DNA of 64,000 bases. Source: JBEKTW01 sp049515655. Its GTDB lineage: Bacteria > Bacteroidota > Ignavibacteria > UBA10030 > SZUA-254. This document shows, piece by piece, positions 27,092-35,839 of this stretch (the first letter of the stretch is position 1; each line of letters begins with the position of its first letter). The stretch lies in assembly GCA_049515655.1 (NCBI GenBank), contig JBEKTW010000015.1, positions 26,491 through 90,490 of the forward strand, in the 5' to 3' direction. Made by a program: the position numbers and the translations under genes. The notes under the pieces are model-generated. The model was given only the letters and a program-made list of their open reading frames with translations, was not told the DNA's origin and searched no databases.

Positions 27092-28119
27092 CCGATTCTA
27101 TGAGCACATTCGCAAATGAAGTGTGGGTGTTTGTCGAGCAACGCGACGGCAAACCGGCCGACGTAAGCTTCGAATTACTGAGCAAGGGTCACAAACTCGC
27201 CGCCAGCATGAACGGTTTGCTCAAATCCGTTGTGGTGGGAGACCGCGTCAAGGATATCGCGATTGAAACATTTCGTTTCGGCGCGGATGAAAGTCTGTTG
27301 ATCGACCATCCCGATTTGAAGAACTACAAAACACTTCCTTACAGCCGCATCCTCATTGAGCTTGTGAGGAAATCTACTCCGCGAATAGTTCTCTTCGGAG
27401 CTTCCGTGATCGGAAGAGACCTGGCACCCCGCGTAGCGTCGAATACCCGGAGCGGGATGACCGCCGATTGTACCGACCTCCAGATTTCGGATGTCGACTA
27501 TCTGCGCAGGAAGTATCAGAATTTACTGCTGCAGATTCGCCCGGCATTCGGCGGAAATATCATCGCGACCATCATTACGCCCGATAATCCGACGCAAATG
27601 GCAACGGTGCGCGAAGGGGTGATGGAAATGCATCCGGTAGAGCGTCAACGCGAAATGAAAATAACCGAGATTCCGTATGTTCCGGTGGACAGCGATAAGT
27701 TGGTAACCATCATCGAGCAATACAGGGAAGAAAGCAAAGTGAATCTGAAAGCCGCTCCCATCATCGTTTCCGGCGGGTACGGCCTTGGCACCAAGCAGAA
27801 TTTTCAGTTGATTCACGACCTTGCGCATGCGATTGGCGGAGAAGTTGCCGGGAGCCGCGCCGCCGTCGATGCGGGATTCGTTCCTCCCGAACGGCAGGTC
27901 GGGCAAACGGGCGTCACCGTACGGCCGAAATTGTATATTGCCGTCGGCATTTCCGGCGCGATTCAGCATCGCGCGGGTATGCAGGAGGCAAAGAAAATCA
28001 TTGCAATCAATAGCGACCCCGATGCCCCGATTTTCCAGGTCAGCCACTACGGCATCGTCGGCGACGCAATGGATATTCTTCCCAAGTTCATCGAAGCGTA
28101 CAAGAACAAACTAAAATAG
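27088..28119 (+). CDS. etfA: Electron transfer flavoprotein alpha subunit
   Basis: EtfA binds the redox-active FAD and receives electrons from the acyl-CoA dehydrogenase encoded next. The 343-residue protein ends with the conserved FAD domain: GGYGLGTKQNF, then GSRAAVDAGFVPPERQVGQT, the segment reading VTVRPKLYIAVGISGAIQH, and INSDPDAPIFQVSHYGIVGD. Length is standard. Start ATG 27088 overlaps etfB. No ferredoxin domain is fused. No separate ETF:quinone oxidoreductase (ETF-QO or the FeS/heterodisulfide-type EMO) is in the window, so the cytochrome b proteins upstream are the nearest candidates for the electron exit. Confidence 0.96.
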   Translation: MTDSMSTFANEVWVFVEQRDGKPADVSFELLSKGHKLAASMNGLLKSVVVGDRVKDIAIETFRFGADESLLIDHPDLKNYKTLPYSRILIELVRKSTPRIVLFGASVIGRDLAPRVASNTRSGMTADCTDLQISDVDYLRRKYQNLLLQIRPAFGGNIIATIITPDNPTQMATVREGVMEMHPVERQREMKITEIPYVPVDSDKLVTIIEQYREESKVNLKAAPIIVSGGYGLGTKQNFQLIHDLAHAIGGEVAGSRAAVDAGFVPPERQVGQTGVTVRPKLYIAVGISGAIQHRAGMQEAKKIIAINSDPDAPIFQVSHYGIVGDAMDILPKFIEAYKNKLK

Positions 28120-28128
28120 CTAAAAACA

Positions 28129-29850
28129 ATGCCGAACTTTTTCACGGATAATCCCGATTTACAGTTTCATTTCAATAATCTCGACCTCCGGGAGATTGTG
28201 AAGATCACCGAGGAAGAATACGCGCAGGCAAAAGAATTTAACTACGCCCCGGTGAATTACGAAGATGCAATCGAGAATTACAGAAAGGTGCTCGAGGTCG
28301 TCGGCGATATTGCGGGAAACCACATCGCCCCCCGCGCGGCGCTTGTCGACGTGGAGGGAGCTACGTTTGACCGTGGAAAGGTAGAATACGCAAAGGGAAC
28401 GCAGGAGAATCTTCGCGAATTGTCCTGCGCCGATTTGATGGGGATGGTCCTTCCACGAAAATACGGCGGGCTGAATTTCCCCTTCACAATTTACATGGCC
28501 GCCGTGGAAATTGTCTCCCGGGCGGATGCCTCTCTAATGAATATTTTCGGGCTGCAGGATATCGGTGACACCATTAAAAAATTCGGCGACGAAAACCAAC
28601 GAATGAAATTCTTGCCGAAGATTTGCACGGGAGAACACACGGGGGCGATGGCGCTTACCGAGCCGGATGCCGGTTCCGACCTTCAGGCCGTGAAGCTCCA
28701 TGCGTACCAGGACAGCAGCGGGAAATGGTTCCTGCGGGGCGTCAAGAGGTTCATCACGAATGGGAGCGGGCAGGTTCTGCTGGTCCTCGCGCGCTCCGAA
28801 GCGGGGTCGAAGGACGGACGCGGTCTAAGCATGTTCGTTTGCTACGGAGACGAGACCGTGAAAGTTCGCCGCATCGAGAACAAGCTGGGTATTCATGGCT
28901 CACCGACATGTGAATTGCAGTTCAATGACACTCCGGCACAGCTCATCGGCAGCAGAAAGTTCGGACTTATAAAATATACTCTTGATCTGATGTTTCGCGC
29001 GCGCGTAGGAGTCGCAGCTCAGGCGCTGGGAATTTCGCAGGCCGCCTATGAAGAGGCTTTGCAATATGCCCGGGAGAGAGAACAGTTCGGGAAACCGATC
29101 TACAATATCCCGGTCGTTTCCAACATGCTGATCGACATGAGGGTGATGCTGGAAAGCAACCGGTCCCTTTTTTACAGCGTTGCCCAATGGGTCGACCGGA
29201 AGGAAAAATCCGAAGAACTGGTGGAACAATTGAAAGCCGAAGGGAAATCCTTCGCGGAAGCAAATACCCGATTGAAGCAGGAAACGAAGATCGCAAATTT
29301 GCTGACGCCGATGACGAAGTATGTACTGGCGGAATGCTCCAACAAGATCACGTATGACGCGTTGCAGATTCACGGCGGAACCGGATACATGAAGGAATTC
29401 AGAGTGGAACGCCTTGCCCGGGACGCCCGCATCACGAACATCTACGAGGGAACATCCCAGCTGCAGATCGTGGCGGCGTCCGGTAACGTCATCAACGACG
29501 TTCTGGCAGAGTACTTCGGAAAGAAGGAGCAAAAAGAATACAAGGGTGGTTTGACCAGACTGGCGAATCAGCTGAAGGAAATACGTCTCATCTTCAAAGA
29601 GTGTTTGAAGTACGTGCTGGAGAAGAAGGACACGGATTTTCAGGATGTCGCGGCCAAGGATCTGGTGGAGCTGTACAGCTATCTCTATCTGGGCTACCTG
29701 CTTCTCGACGAAGCGGAAATCGAACCCGGAAAGGCCTTCATCGCCAACCGCTATATCCTGAACGCAGCCGCAAATGCAAGAAGGAACGCGGAATCCATAA
29801 AGAGCGGGTTGTTTTCCGACCTCCTCCATGCGGACAAAATTTTGAAGTGA
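28129..29850 (+). CDS. Acyl-CoA dehydrogenase
   Basis: The 573-residue flavoenzyme oxidises an acyl-CoA to the 2-enoyl-CoA and passes electrons to ETF. GAMALTEPDAGSDLQAV and the FITNG segment bind FAD and substrate; GRGLSMFVC and NKLGIHGSPTCELQF follow; IHGGTGYMKEFRVERLARDA and IYEGTSQLQ carry the C-terminal FAD contacts with Glu440 at the catalytic-base position used by medium- and short-chain enzymes. It has a C-terminal extension of about 120 residues beyond the usual length, as in a subgroup of long ACADs. It follows etfA by nine bases. Butyrate kinase and phosphate butyryltransferase at 60-62 kb make a C4 acyl-CoA a reasonable but unproven substrate. Confidence 0.94.
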   Translation: MPNFFTDNPDLQFHFNNLDLREIVKITEEEYAQAKEFNYAPVNYEDAIENYRKVLEVVGDIAGNHIAPRAALVDVEGATFDRGKVEYAKGTQENLRELSCADLMGMVLPRKYGGLNFPFTIYMAAVEIVSRADASLMNIFGLQDIGDTIKKFGDENQRMKFLPKICTGEHTGAMALTEPDAGSDLQAVKLHAYQDSSGKWFLRGVKRFITNGSGQVLLVLARSEAGSKDGRGLSMFVCYGDETVKVRRIENKLGIHGSPTCELQFNDTPAQLIGSRKFGLIKYTLDLMFRARVGVAAQALGISQAAYEEALQYAREREQFGKPIYNIPVVSNMLIDMRVMLESNRSLFYSVAQWVDRKEKSEELVEQLKAEGKSFAEANTRLKQETKIANLLTPMTKYVLAECSNKITYDALQIHGGTGYMKEFRVERLARDARITNIYEGTSQLQIVAASGNVINDVLAEYFGKKEQKEYKGGLTRLANQLKEIRLIFKECLKYVLEKKDTDFQDVAAKDLVELYSYLYLGYLLLDEAEIEPGKAFIANRYILNAAANARRNAESIKSGLFSDLLHADKILK

Positions 29851-29883
29851 ACTCGCTATTTAACAACTTTAAGGATGAAGAAT

Positions 29884-30081
29884 ATGTACTACTACCGCAT
29901 TTATGACGACAAAGAGCAACTGAATTTCATCAAGAGCTCGCTCGAACAGCAACGCGTCAGAAAACTGCTGAAAGAATATGAGGTCGTTCATCAGGAATAC
30001 TTTAACACCGACTTTGTGAAATTCCTGAAAGAACATGACCCCGATGCGGAATTGATCGAGGTGATCAATATCTCTTATTGA
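29884..30081 (+). CDS. Small conserved-looking hypothetical protein
   Basis: A 65-residue product (MYYYRIYDDKEQLNF ... AELIEVINISY) that I do not recognise. It is charged, predicted largely helical in the middle, with no signal peptide or Cys. AAGGA at 29871-29875 is well placed for ATG 29884, which I prefer over the ATG nine bases earlier. It is 33 bases behind the acyl-CoA dehydrogenase gene in the same direction, so it may be the last gene of the ETF operon. Confidence 0.6.
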   Translation: MYYYRIYDDKEQLNFIKSSLEQQRVRKLLKEYEVVHQEYFNTDFVKFLKEHDPDAELIEVINISY

Positions 30082-30130
30082 TGACATTCAGGTACTGCAG
30101 AAAATGAGATTGGTAGCGCAAGATTCTGGG

Positions 30131-30151
30131 TGAGCCATGATGCATGGCTCA
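30131..30151 (+). terminator. Strong hairpin after the ETF operon
   Basis: TGAGCCAT, five bases, ATGGCTCA form a perfect eight-base-pair stem 50 bases after the small gene's stop. There is no T-run after it, so it may be a Rho-dependent end or an mRNA-stabilising hairpin. Confidence 0.5.
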
Positions 30152-30310
30152 AGTCGAACAATAAATCCGTTGTGTATGCACGAATAATTGATTTCATGCA
30201 CTAACAGGATCCGAAAATCGTGTCGGGTTAGTTTCAATTGCAAATCGATAACACAGATTTTGTTGACTCTGATGTATTTAGGCGTAGAGGACGATGAATC
30301 GAAGAATGAT

Positions 30311-31162
30311 ATGAGAATACTCAACGGTTTATCAATGTGTCTGGTTTGTATTGTGTTTCTTTCGGATTGTTCTGTATGCCGAGATGATTCCGCGATGGTG
30401 GCAAAACTGAGGTCGAAGTTGAAACATAAATTCATATTGGACTTTCTGATAGAAAGGAAGCCTGAAGTAAAATACCGCTTTGAAGATCGTCTGATGGAAA
30501 TGGCAATGGACTCCAGCAGCTTTGAAATTATTGATAACCCGATAAATCTTAATGTGGCTCATCCCTTAGAAGCTTTTTCGTATTATGAGGATTACGTGAT
30601 CTACCGGGTCCCGTCATTCAATGGTCGGGAACAGTATTATCTGTTAGTTCTTGGTATGCTACATCCTAATGAACTCTACCTTCTTGCTGACGATACAACT
30701 CGCGCCATTCTATTGGACACGCTCGATGTACACACAGCGGGAGGATCATACATGGATTTCTTGACACTGAATGGCAAGAATGTTCTGAAGCTCTCCCGAA
30801 TTGCTCCTGGCGTAGGCTTTTATTTTGAGCAAGAGGCAATCGCCGGACTTATTGATAGAAGATTCAAAATTCTGTTTTCCATCAAGACTCTCGAAGCCAC
30901 CAATTGGACGATGGATGATAAAGACAGCACCGAACGTGATAAATTCTTTCGCACAATGAGCAGCTACAAATTTGTCGATCTGAACGGCGACGGCTTTCTC
31001 GATATCGTGGAAGAGACAACGGAGGATATCATTCTTCCCGATGAGAGTGAAAATTCTATGGGCGATGATTATCGAAAAGGGAAGGTCGTTTCTAACGTCT
31101 CGAAGAGCGAGAACCAATTTCTCTGGAACGACATAACCTATACTTTTGACAAGGTCAAATGA
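30311..31162 (+). CDS. Hypothetical lipoprotein
   Basis: Family not recognised. From ATG 30311 the 283-residue product begins with a signal sequence and the lipobox-like FLSDC, so it is probably lipidated. Near the C terminus, FVDLNGDGFLDIVEE is an acidic calcium-loop-like repeat of the FG-GAP/VCBS or dockerin type. The open frame extends to 30188, but that part has no signal peptide and reads poorly. The DNA is clearly more AT-rich than the flanking cytochrome genes, which suggests separate acquisition. It sits alone between the ETF operon and the Rieske/cytochrome b cluster. Confidence 0.6.
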   Translation: MRILNGLSMCLVCIVFLSDCSVCRDDSAMVAKLRSKLKHKFILDFLIERKPEVKYRFEDRLMEMAMDSSSFEIIDNPINLNVAHPLEAFSYYEDYVIYRVPSFNGREQYYLLVLGMLHPNELYLLADDTTRAILLDTLDVHTAGGSYMDFLTLNGKNVLKLSRIAPGVGFYFEQEAIAGLIDRRFKILFSIKTLEATNWTMDDKDSTERDKFFRTMSSYKFVDLNGDGFLDIVEETTEDIILPDESENSMGDDYRKGKVVSNVSKSENQFLWNDITYTFDKVK

Positions 31163-31244
31163 GCCCGGATGTAGCAAATTTGCACTTATGGACCAACGGC
31201 ACCGATTGCCTGCTTGGATTGCTCGGTGCGGCATTATGTGTTTA

Positions 31245-31258
31245 AGGATCATGATCCT
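31245..31258. promoter_or_regulatory. Perfect 14-base palindrome before the NapC-like gene
   Basis: AGGATCATGATCCT is a perfect palindrome 54 bases upstream of the start at 31312. Its position suits an operator for the Rieske/cytochrome b cluster, but no regulator can be named. Confidence 0.35.
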
Positions 31259-31311
31259 GCTCGCAGGGAGGATGGTCGTTTACGTAAGCAGTACCACATT
31301 GTAGAAAATCA

Positions 31312-32808
31312 ATGAAACGTATTTTTCCGAGTTCTTTTTATAATCTAGTTACGCTGATCGGATCCGTCGTCGCGGCGGTCAGTTTCGGGCTCATCGTCTT
31401 CCTGATGCTGCTTGAGGCGGTGGCGACACAGCCCAAGCCGTACATGGGGATCATCGCGTTTGTTATTCTCCCGGTGTTCGTCGTGATCGGAATCATCCTC
31501 GTCATCATCGGAATCTTGCGCGAACATCGGAGAGAACGGCTGGGGAAGCCGCACGGGTTCCACATGCCGCAGATCGACTTCGACAACCCCCGGCATCGAA
31601 CCGCATTCTTGTTTTTTTCCATCGGGGCGCTCATTCTTCTGGCATTCTCCGCCTTCAGCAGTTTCCAGGCATATGAACACACCGATTCCGACCAGTTCTG
31701 CGGGGAGACGTGTCACAAGGTGATGGAGCCCGAATATACGGCATACCAGTTTTCTCCGCACGCCCGGGTGGGCTGCGTGAAGTGCCACATCGGTCCCGGA
31801 GCAGGATGGTTCATTCGATCCAAACTTTCCGGGACATACCAGGTCTACGCGGTAACTTTCAACAAGTACCCGAAGCCAATTCCGACCCCGATCGAGAATC
31901 TGCGCCCGGCGCAGGAGACTTGCGAACAATGCCACTGGCCCAAGCAGTTTTTCAGCGAGAAGCAGCATGTCAACACGTACTTTCTCTCGGACGAGCGTAA
32001 TACGAAATGGACGCTGAATCTCCTGATGAAAATCGGAGGCGGAAACGTGGAAGCGGGCCCGACGTCAGGCATCCACTGGCACATGAATATCAACAATGAG
32101 GTCACGTACATTCCGCTGGATGCGCAGCGGCAGATCATCCCGTGGGTGCGATCAAAACGCCCCGATGGATCTGTATCTATCTACCGCAGCACAGAGATGA
32201 CGGTTTCCGACGACTCGCTGGCTAAAGCCCCCCATCGCCGGATGGACTGTATCGACTGCCATAACAGGCCCACGCACATTTATCATCCGCCCGCGCGATC
32301 TGTTGACCACGTCATGGCATTGGGCTGGATCGATCCCGCTATCCCCTCGGTCAAGAGTGTTTCCGTGAAAGCGCTGGAGTATCCGTACAGCACAAAGCAG
32401 ACCGGACTGGACAGCATCAGGATGTCGATCGAAGAGTACTACAGAAACAACTATCCCAATGTCGCATCTTCAAAAAAGAACGAGATCGATCGGACAATTA
32501 CCGAAGTTCAAAGAATTTACACCAGGAACTATTTCCCGGAGATGATGGTGAGCTGGCGAAAATTTCCGGACAATCTTGGCCATCTCTACTACCAGGGTTG
32601 TTTCCGCTGCCACGACGGCAAGCATGTGAGTGAAGACGGAAAAGTCTTGTCGCGGGATTGCAACACGTGTCATACGATTCTGGCCCAGCAATTTGAGAAT
32701 GATACGCTCCGTTTGTCCCTGGGGGGAATCGAGTACAAGCATCCCGTCGATATCGGGAATGCATGGAAGGAAATGAACTGCAGTGATTGCCACTTTAATA
32801 ACCAATGA
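31312..32808 (+). CDS. NapC/NirT-like seven-heme cytochrome c
   Basis: The 498-residue protein has two membrane helices in residues 10-65, a linker, and a third helix at about 95-118 that anchors a periplasmic cytochrome of the NapC/NirT type. Heme sites are CGETCH (a CxxxCH site, followed by KVMEPEYTAY), CVKCH, CEQCH, CIDCH, CFRCH, CNTCH and CSDCH. The EPEYTAYQFSPHARVGC stretch is typical of the family, whose members take electrons from menaquinol. It is the first gene of a tight cluster with the Rieske and cytochrome b genes. The two extra N-terminal helices are unusual for NapC proteins. The start has no strong ribosome-binding site. Confidence 0.9.
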   Translation: MKRIFPSSFYNLVTLIGSVVAAVSFGLIVFLMLLEAVATQPKPYMGIIAFVILPVFVVIGIILVIIGILREHRRERLGKPHGFHMPQIDFDNPRHRTAFLFFSIGALILLAFSAFSSFQAYEHTDSDQFCGETCHKVMEPEYTAYQFSPHARVGCVKCHIGPGAGWFIRSKLSGTYQVYAVTFNKYPKPIPTPIENLRPAQETCEQCHWPKQFFSEKQHVNTYFLSDERNTKWTLNLLMKIGGGNVEAGPTSGIHWHMNINNEVTYIPLDAQRQIIPWVRSKRPDGSVSIYRSTEMTVSDDSLAKAPHRRMDCIDCHNRPTHIYHPPARSVDHVMALGWIDPAIPSVKSVSVKALEYPYSTKQTGLDSIRMSIEEYYRNNYPNVASSKKNEIDRTITEVQRIYTRNYFPEMMVSWRKFPDNLGHLYYQGCFRCHDGKHVSEDGKVLSRDCNTCHTILAQQFENDTLRLSLGGIEYKHPVDIGNAWKEMNCSDCHFNNQ

Positions 32809-32820
32809 TAGAACAAAGGA

Positions 32821-33276
32821 ATGAATGAGCAGCCTCTAAACCCGACTCAACAAAGCAAGCGGGATTTCCTCAAGTACGTTCTCACCGGAGGATTGCTCGC
32901 CTGGGCGGCATCCATCCTGTATCCGATATTCGCGTATCTCAAGCCGCCGAAGCAAAGCGAGGTTGAGGTAAGCAGCGTGAAGGCGGGGAAGTTGAGCGAG
33001 ATTGAGAAGGATAGCGGAAAAATCGTCAAATTTGGCACGAAACCGGTGATTCTCATCCGTTCGGCAGACGGGAACCTGAGAGCATTCTCGGCGACCTGCA
33101 CGCACCTCGATTGCACGGTACAGTACCGGAAGGATTACGGACTGATCTGGTGTGCGTGCCACAACGGTAAGTACGACCTCAACGGCCGCAACGTGTCCGG
33201 TCCGCCGCCGCGTCCTCTGGACGAATATAGAGTCATTGTTCAAGGAGAGGAGGTCTCAATCTCGAAGAAATCATGA
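32821..33276 (+). CDS. Rieske iron-sulfur protein
   Basis: A 151-residue membrane-anchored Rieske protein. SKRDFLKYVLTGGLLAWAAS is an N-terminal anchor of Tat-like form (one Arg only). Box I is CTHLDC with ligands Cys93 and His95, box II CACHNG with ligands Cys111 and His114; Cys98 and Cys113 would form the disulfide. The usual Gly before the last Cys of box I is Asp. It forms the electron-bifurcating quinol-oxidising site together with the cytochrome b gene, whose ATG overlaps its stop by four bases. Confidence 0.95.
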   Translation: MNEQPLNPTQQSKRDFLKYVLTGGLLAWAASILYPIFAYLKPPKQSEVEVSSVKAGKLSEIEKDSGKIVKFGTKPVILIRSADGNLRAFSATCTHLDCTVQYRKDYGLIWCACHNGKYDLNGRNVSGPPPRPLDEYRVIVQGEEVSISKKS

Positions 33277-34352
33277 TACTGCGATTGAAAAAAATATACT
33301 CGTGGATCGACGAACGGGTGCAGCTCGAAGACGTGGTCAATTTTATGGGCAAGAAATATGTGCCCCTCCACAGCCATTCGATCTGGTACTACTTCGGCGG
33401 TGTGTCGCTCTTTCTGTTCATCATCCAGGTTGTCACCGGCATTCTTCTTCTGCTCTACTACAAGAGTGGTGAGGAGTTCGCGTTTGAGAGCATTCAGTTC
33501 ATCATGTCGAAAGTCGAATTCGGCTGGCTCATACGTTCCATTCACAGTTGGACCGCGAACCTGTTCATCCTGGCGGCGATGGTTCATATGTTCAGCGTGT
33601 ATTTCGGGAAAGCCTACCGCAAACCCCGAGAGGTGACATGGCTAACGGGCATGCTGATGTTCTTTCTCGCGCTGGGCTTCGGTTTCAGCGGGTACCTTCT
33701 GCCCTGGAACGAACTCGCATTCTTCGCGACGAAAGTCGGCACGGACATCGCCGGTGTGGTTCCCCTCGTCGGCAAACCGATGATGATATTTCTCAGAGGC
33801 GGGGAAGAAGTCACGGGCGCGACCCTCTCCCGCTTCTTTGGTTTTCATGTGGCGGTCTTGCCCGGGTTATTTACCGTGCTCCTTGGAATCCATCTTCTTC
33901 TTGTGCAGCGCCAGGGTATGAGCGAGCCAATTGAAACCGAGCCTGGAGCGGGTGTCGAACGAAGGACAATGCCGTTCTTTCCGAATTTTCTGCTGAGAGA
34001 CCTGTTGCTCTGGCTTATCGTCCTGAATCTGCTCGCGATACTTGCGGTCTTTTTCCCTTGGGAATTGGGAAGGAAAGCCGACCCGTTTGCACCGGCGCCG
34101 GCAGGTATCCGGCCCGAGTGGTATTTCCTGTTCATGTTCCAAACGCTGAAGTTCATTCCGGCAAAAATGCTGTTCCTCGACGGAGAGGTGCTTGGCATAG
34201 GCCTCTTCGGTCTGGGGGGACTCTTGTGGCTACTGGTTCCCTTCTGGGATAGAAAAAGCTCTCGGGGTGAACAGAATCGCTTCATCAATTACATCGGACT
34301 GTTCATCGTTCTGTACATTATGATCTTCACAGTACTGGGGTGGATCTTATGA
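33273..34352 (+). CDS. Cytochrome b of a bc1/b6f-type complex
   Basis: The 359-residue integral membrane protein carries the cytochrome b N-terminal four-helix heme core (RSIHSWTANLFILAAMVHMF and GFHVAVLPGLFTVLLGIHLL supply two His pairs), the SGYLLPWNELAFFATKV region, and RPEWYFLFMFQTLK with the quinol-site PEWY motif. It spans both the b6- and subunit IV-like parts in one chain but is shorter than mitochondrial cytochrome b. It overlaps the Rieske gene and is followed, with a four-base overlap, by an 11-heme cytochrome rather than a cytochrome c1, so the electron acceptor of this complex appears to be a multiheme protein. Confidence 0.95.
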   Translation: MILRLKKIYSWIDERVQLEDVVNFMGKKYVPLHSHSIWYYFGGVSLFLFIIQVVTGILLLLYYKSGEEFAFESIQFIMSKVEFGWLIRSIHSWTANLFILAAMVHMFSVYFGKAYRKPREVTWLTGMLMFFLALGFGFSGYLLPWNELAFFATKVGTDIAGVVPLVGKPMMIFLRGGEEVTGATLSRFFGFHVAVLPGLFTVLLGIHLLLVQRQGMSEPIETEPGAGVERRTMPFFPNFLLRDLLLWLIVLNLLAILAVFFPWELGRKADPFAPAPAGIRPEWYFLFMFQTLKFIPAKMLFLDGEVLGIGLFGLGGLLWLLVPFWDRKSSRGEQNRFINYIGLFIVLYIMIFTVLGWIL

Positions 34353-35827
34353 GCCGGAAAATTTCATGCGCGATAGCAGTCATCACCTCCGTACTCCTCG
34401 GGAGTAATCCCGCAGTTGCAGGAGACCAGTGTGTCACATGTCACGAGACCCTGGGTGACAAACCGTCGGAGCTGTTCAAACACGATGTGCATGCTGCGAA
34501 AGGAATCTCCTGTGCTGGATGTCACGGGGGAAATGCGAAGGCGGAAGAGATGGAGCAAGCGATGGATAAAAGCGCCGGGTTTATCGGCGTGCCGAAGGGG
34601 GATGATATCTCCAGGGCCTGCGCGAGCTGCCATTCGAATGCCGAAAAGATGAAAGCATTGGGGTCATCGCTTCCGACCAACCAGTGGGAAATGCTGCAGG
34701 CAAGCGTTCACGGGAAGCTTGCCGTCTCCGGCAAAGAGCATATTGCACAATGTATCACATGCCATAACGCCCACGGCATCGTTTCGGTGAAGAACCCTGA
34801 ATCCCCGGTGTATCCGCTAAACGTCGTAATAACCTGCACGAAATGTCATGCGGATGCGGCGTTCATGCGATCGTACAATCCATCGCTGCCGATCGACCAA
34901 CTGGAAAAATACCGGACGAGCGTGCATGGCGTTCGAAACGCCGGAGGTGATGCCAAACCCGCGGAGTGTGCAAGTTGCCACGGCAGCCACGACATTCGGT
35001 CGGCGAAAGACGCGAAGTCACGCGTCTATGCGGTCAACCTTCCATCAACCTGTGCCTCCTGCCACAGCAATGCAGAGTACATGAAGGAATACAAAATACC
35101 GACAGATCAATTTGAGAAATTCTCAAGAAGCGTACACGGCATCGCATTGCTTCAGAAGCATGACCTCGGCGCTCCAGCGTGCAATTCGTGCCACGGCAAC
35201 CATGGGGCCACGCCGCCGGGCGTGGAGTCGGTGTCGAAAGTCTGCGGGACATGTCATGCGCTCAATGCGGACCTCTTCTCATCGAGCCCGCACAAGAAAG
35301 CGTTCGATGAGAAGCATCTTCCCGAATGTGAAACGTGTCACAGCAGTCATGAGATCGTTGCAGCGACGAGTAAGCTCCTCGGTGTCACGCCCGATGCGGT
35401 GTGCAGCCGGTGCCACCATGAGAATGAGACTGGAAAGGGATTTGTTGTCGCACGAACGATGCGATTGTTGACCGACAGCCTTGAATCATCGGAGATTCGC
35501 GCTGCGTCGCTTCTTGACGAGGCCGAACAAAAGGGAATGGAAGTTTCCGAAGCCAAGTTCAAGCTCCGCGATGCGCACCAGGCGCGGCTGCAGTCACGAA
35601 CAATGGTGCATTCATTTGATGAGGGTAAGTTCCGTGACGTCATTTCAAAGGGGTTGACGGTGGCATCGTCGGTCGGGAGTGAAGGACAGCATGCGGTCGA
35701 CGAGTATTATTTCCGGAGATGGGGCCTCGGCATTGCGACGCTGATCATTACAATCGTCGGCGTATCATTATACCTCACCATTAAGAGAATTGAAGCTAGA
35801 CAACGCGCGAAGAAATCACTGTCATGA
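34349..35827 (+). CDS. 11-heme membrane-anchored cytochrome c
   Basis: From ATG 34349, which overlaps the cytochrome b stop, the 492-residue protein has a signal peptide (LLGSNPAVAG), eleven CxxCH motifs (CVTCH, CAGCH, CASCH, CITCH, CTKCH, CASCH, CASCH, CNSCH, CGTCH, CETCH, CSRCH), then a helical segment of about 100 residues without hemes and a C-terminal membrane helix (LGIATLIITIVGVSLYLTI). The repeated xCHGSHDI / CHNAHGIVS pattern resembles that of the 19-heme protein. Context makes it the likely replacement for cytochrome c1 in the Rieske/cytochrome b complex. It may bind the complex from the periplasmic side. Confidence 0.92.
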   Translation: MSRKISCAIAVITSVLLGSNPAVAGDQCVTCHETLGDKPSELFKHDVHAAKGISCAGCHGGNAKAEEMEQAMDKSAGFIGVPKGDDISRACASCHSNAEKMKALGSSLPTNQWEMLQASVHGKLAVSGKEHIAQCITCHNAHGIVSVKNPESPVYPLNVVITCTKCHADAAFMRSYNPSLPIDQLEKYRTSVHGVRNAGGDAKPAECASCHGSHDIRSAKDAKSRVYAVNLPSTCASCHSNAEYMKEYKIPTDQFEKFSRSVHGIALLQKHDLGAPACNSCHGNHGATPPGVESVSKVCGTCHALNADLFSSSPHKKAFDEKHLPECETCHSSHEIVAATSKLLGVTPDAVCSRCHHENETGKGFVVARTMRLLTDSLESSEIRAASLLDEAEQKGMEVSEAKFKLRDAHQARLQSRTMVHSFDEGKFRDVISKGLTVASSVGSEGQHAVDEYYFRRWGLGIATLIITIVGVSLYLTIKRIEARQRAKKSLS

Positions 35828-35839
35828 AAGAGTGAGTGT

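Noticed and set aside
28900..29829. Long open frame on the minus strand inside the acyl-CoA dehydrogenase gene
   Set aside because: It lies wholly opposite a well-conserved enzyme gene, has no recognised domain or ribosome-binding site, and its composition is that of a reverse-strand shadow.
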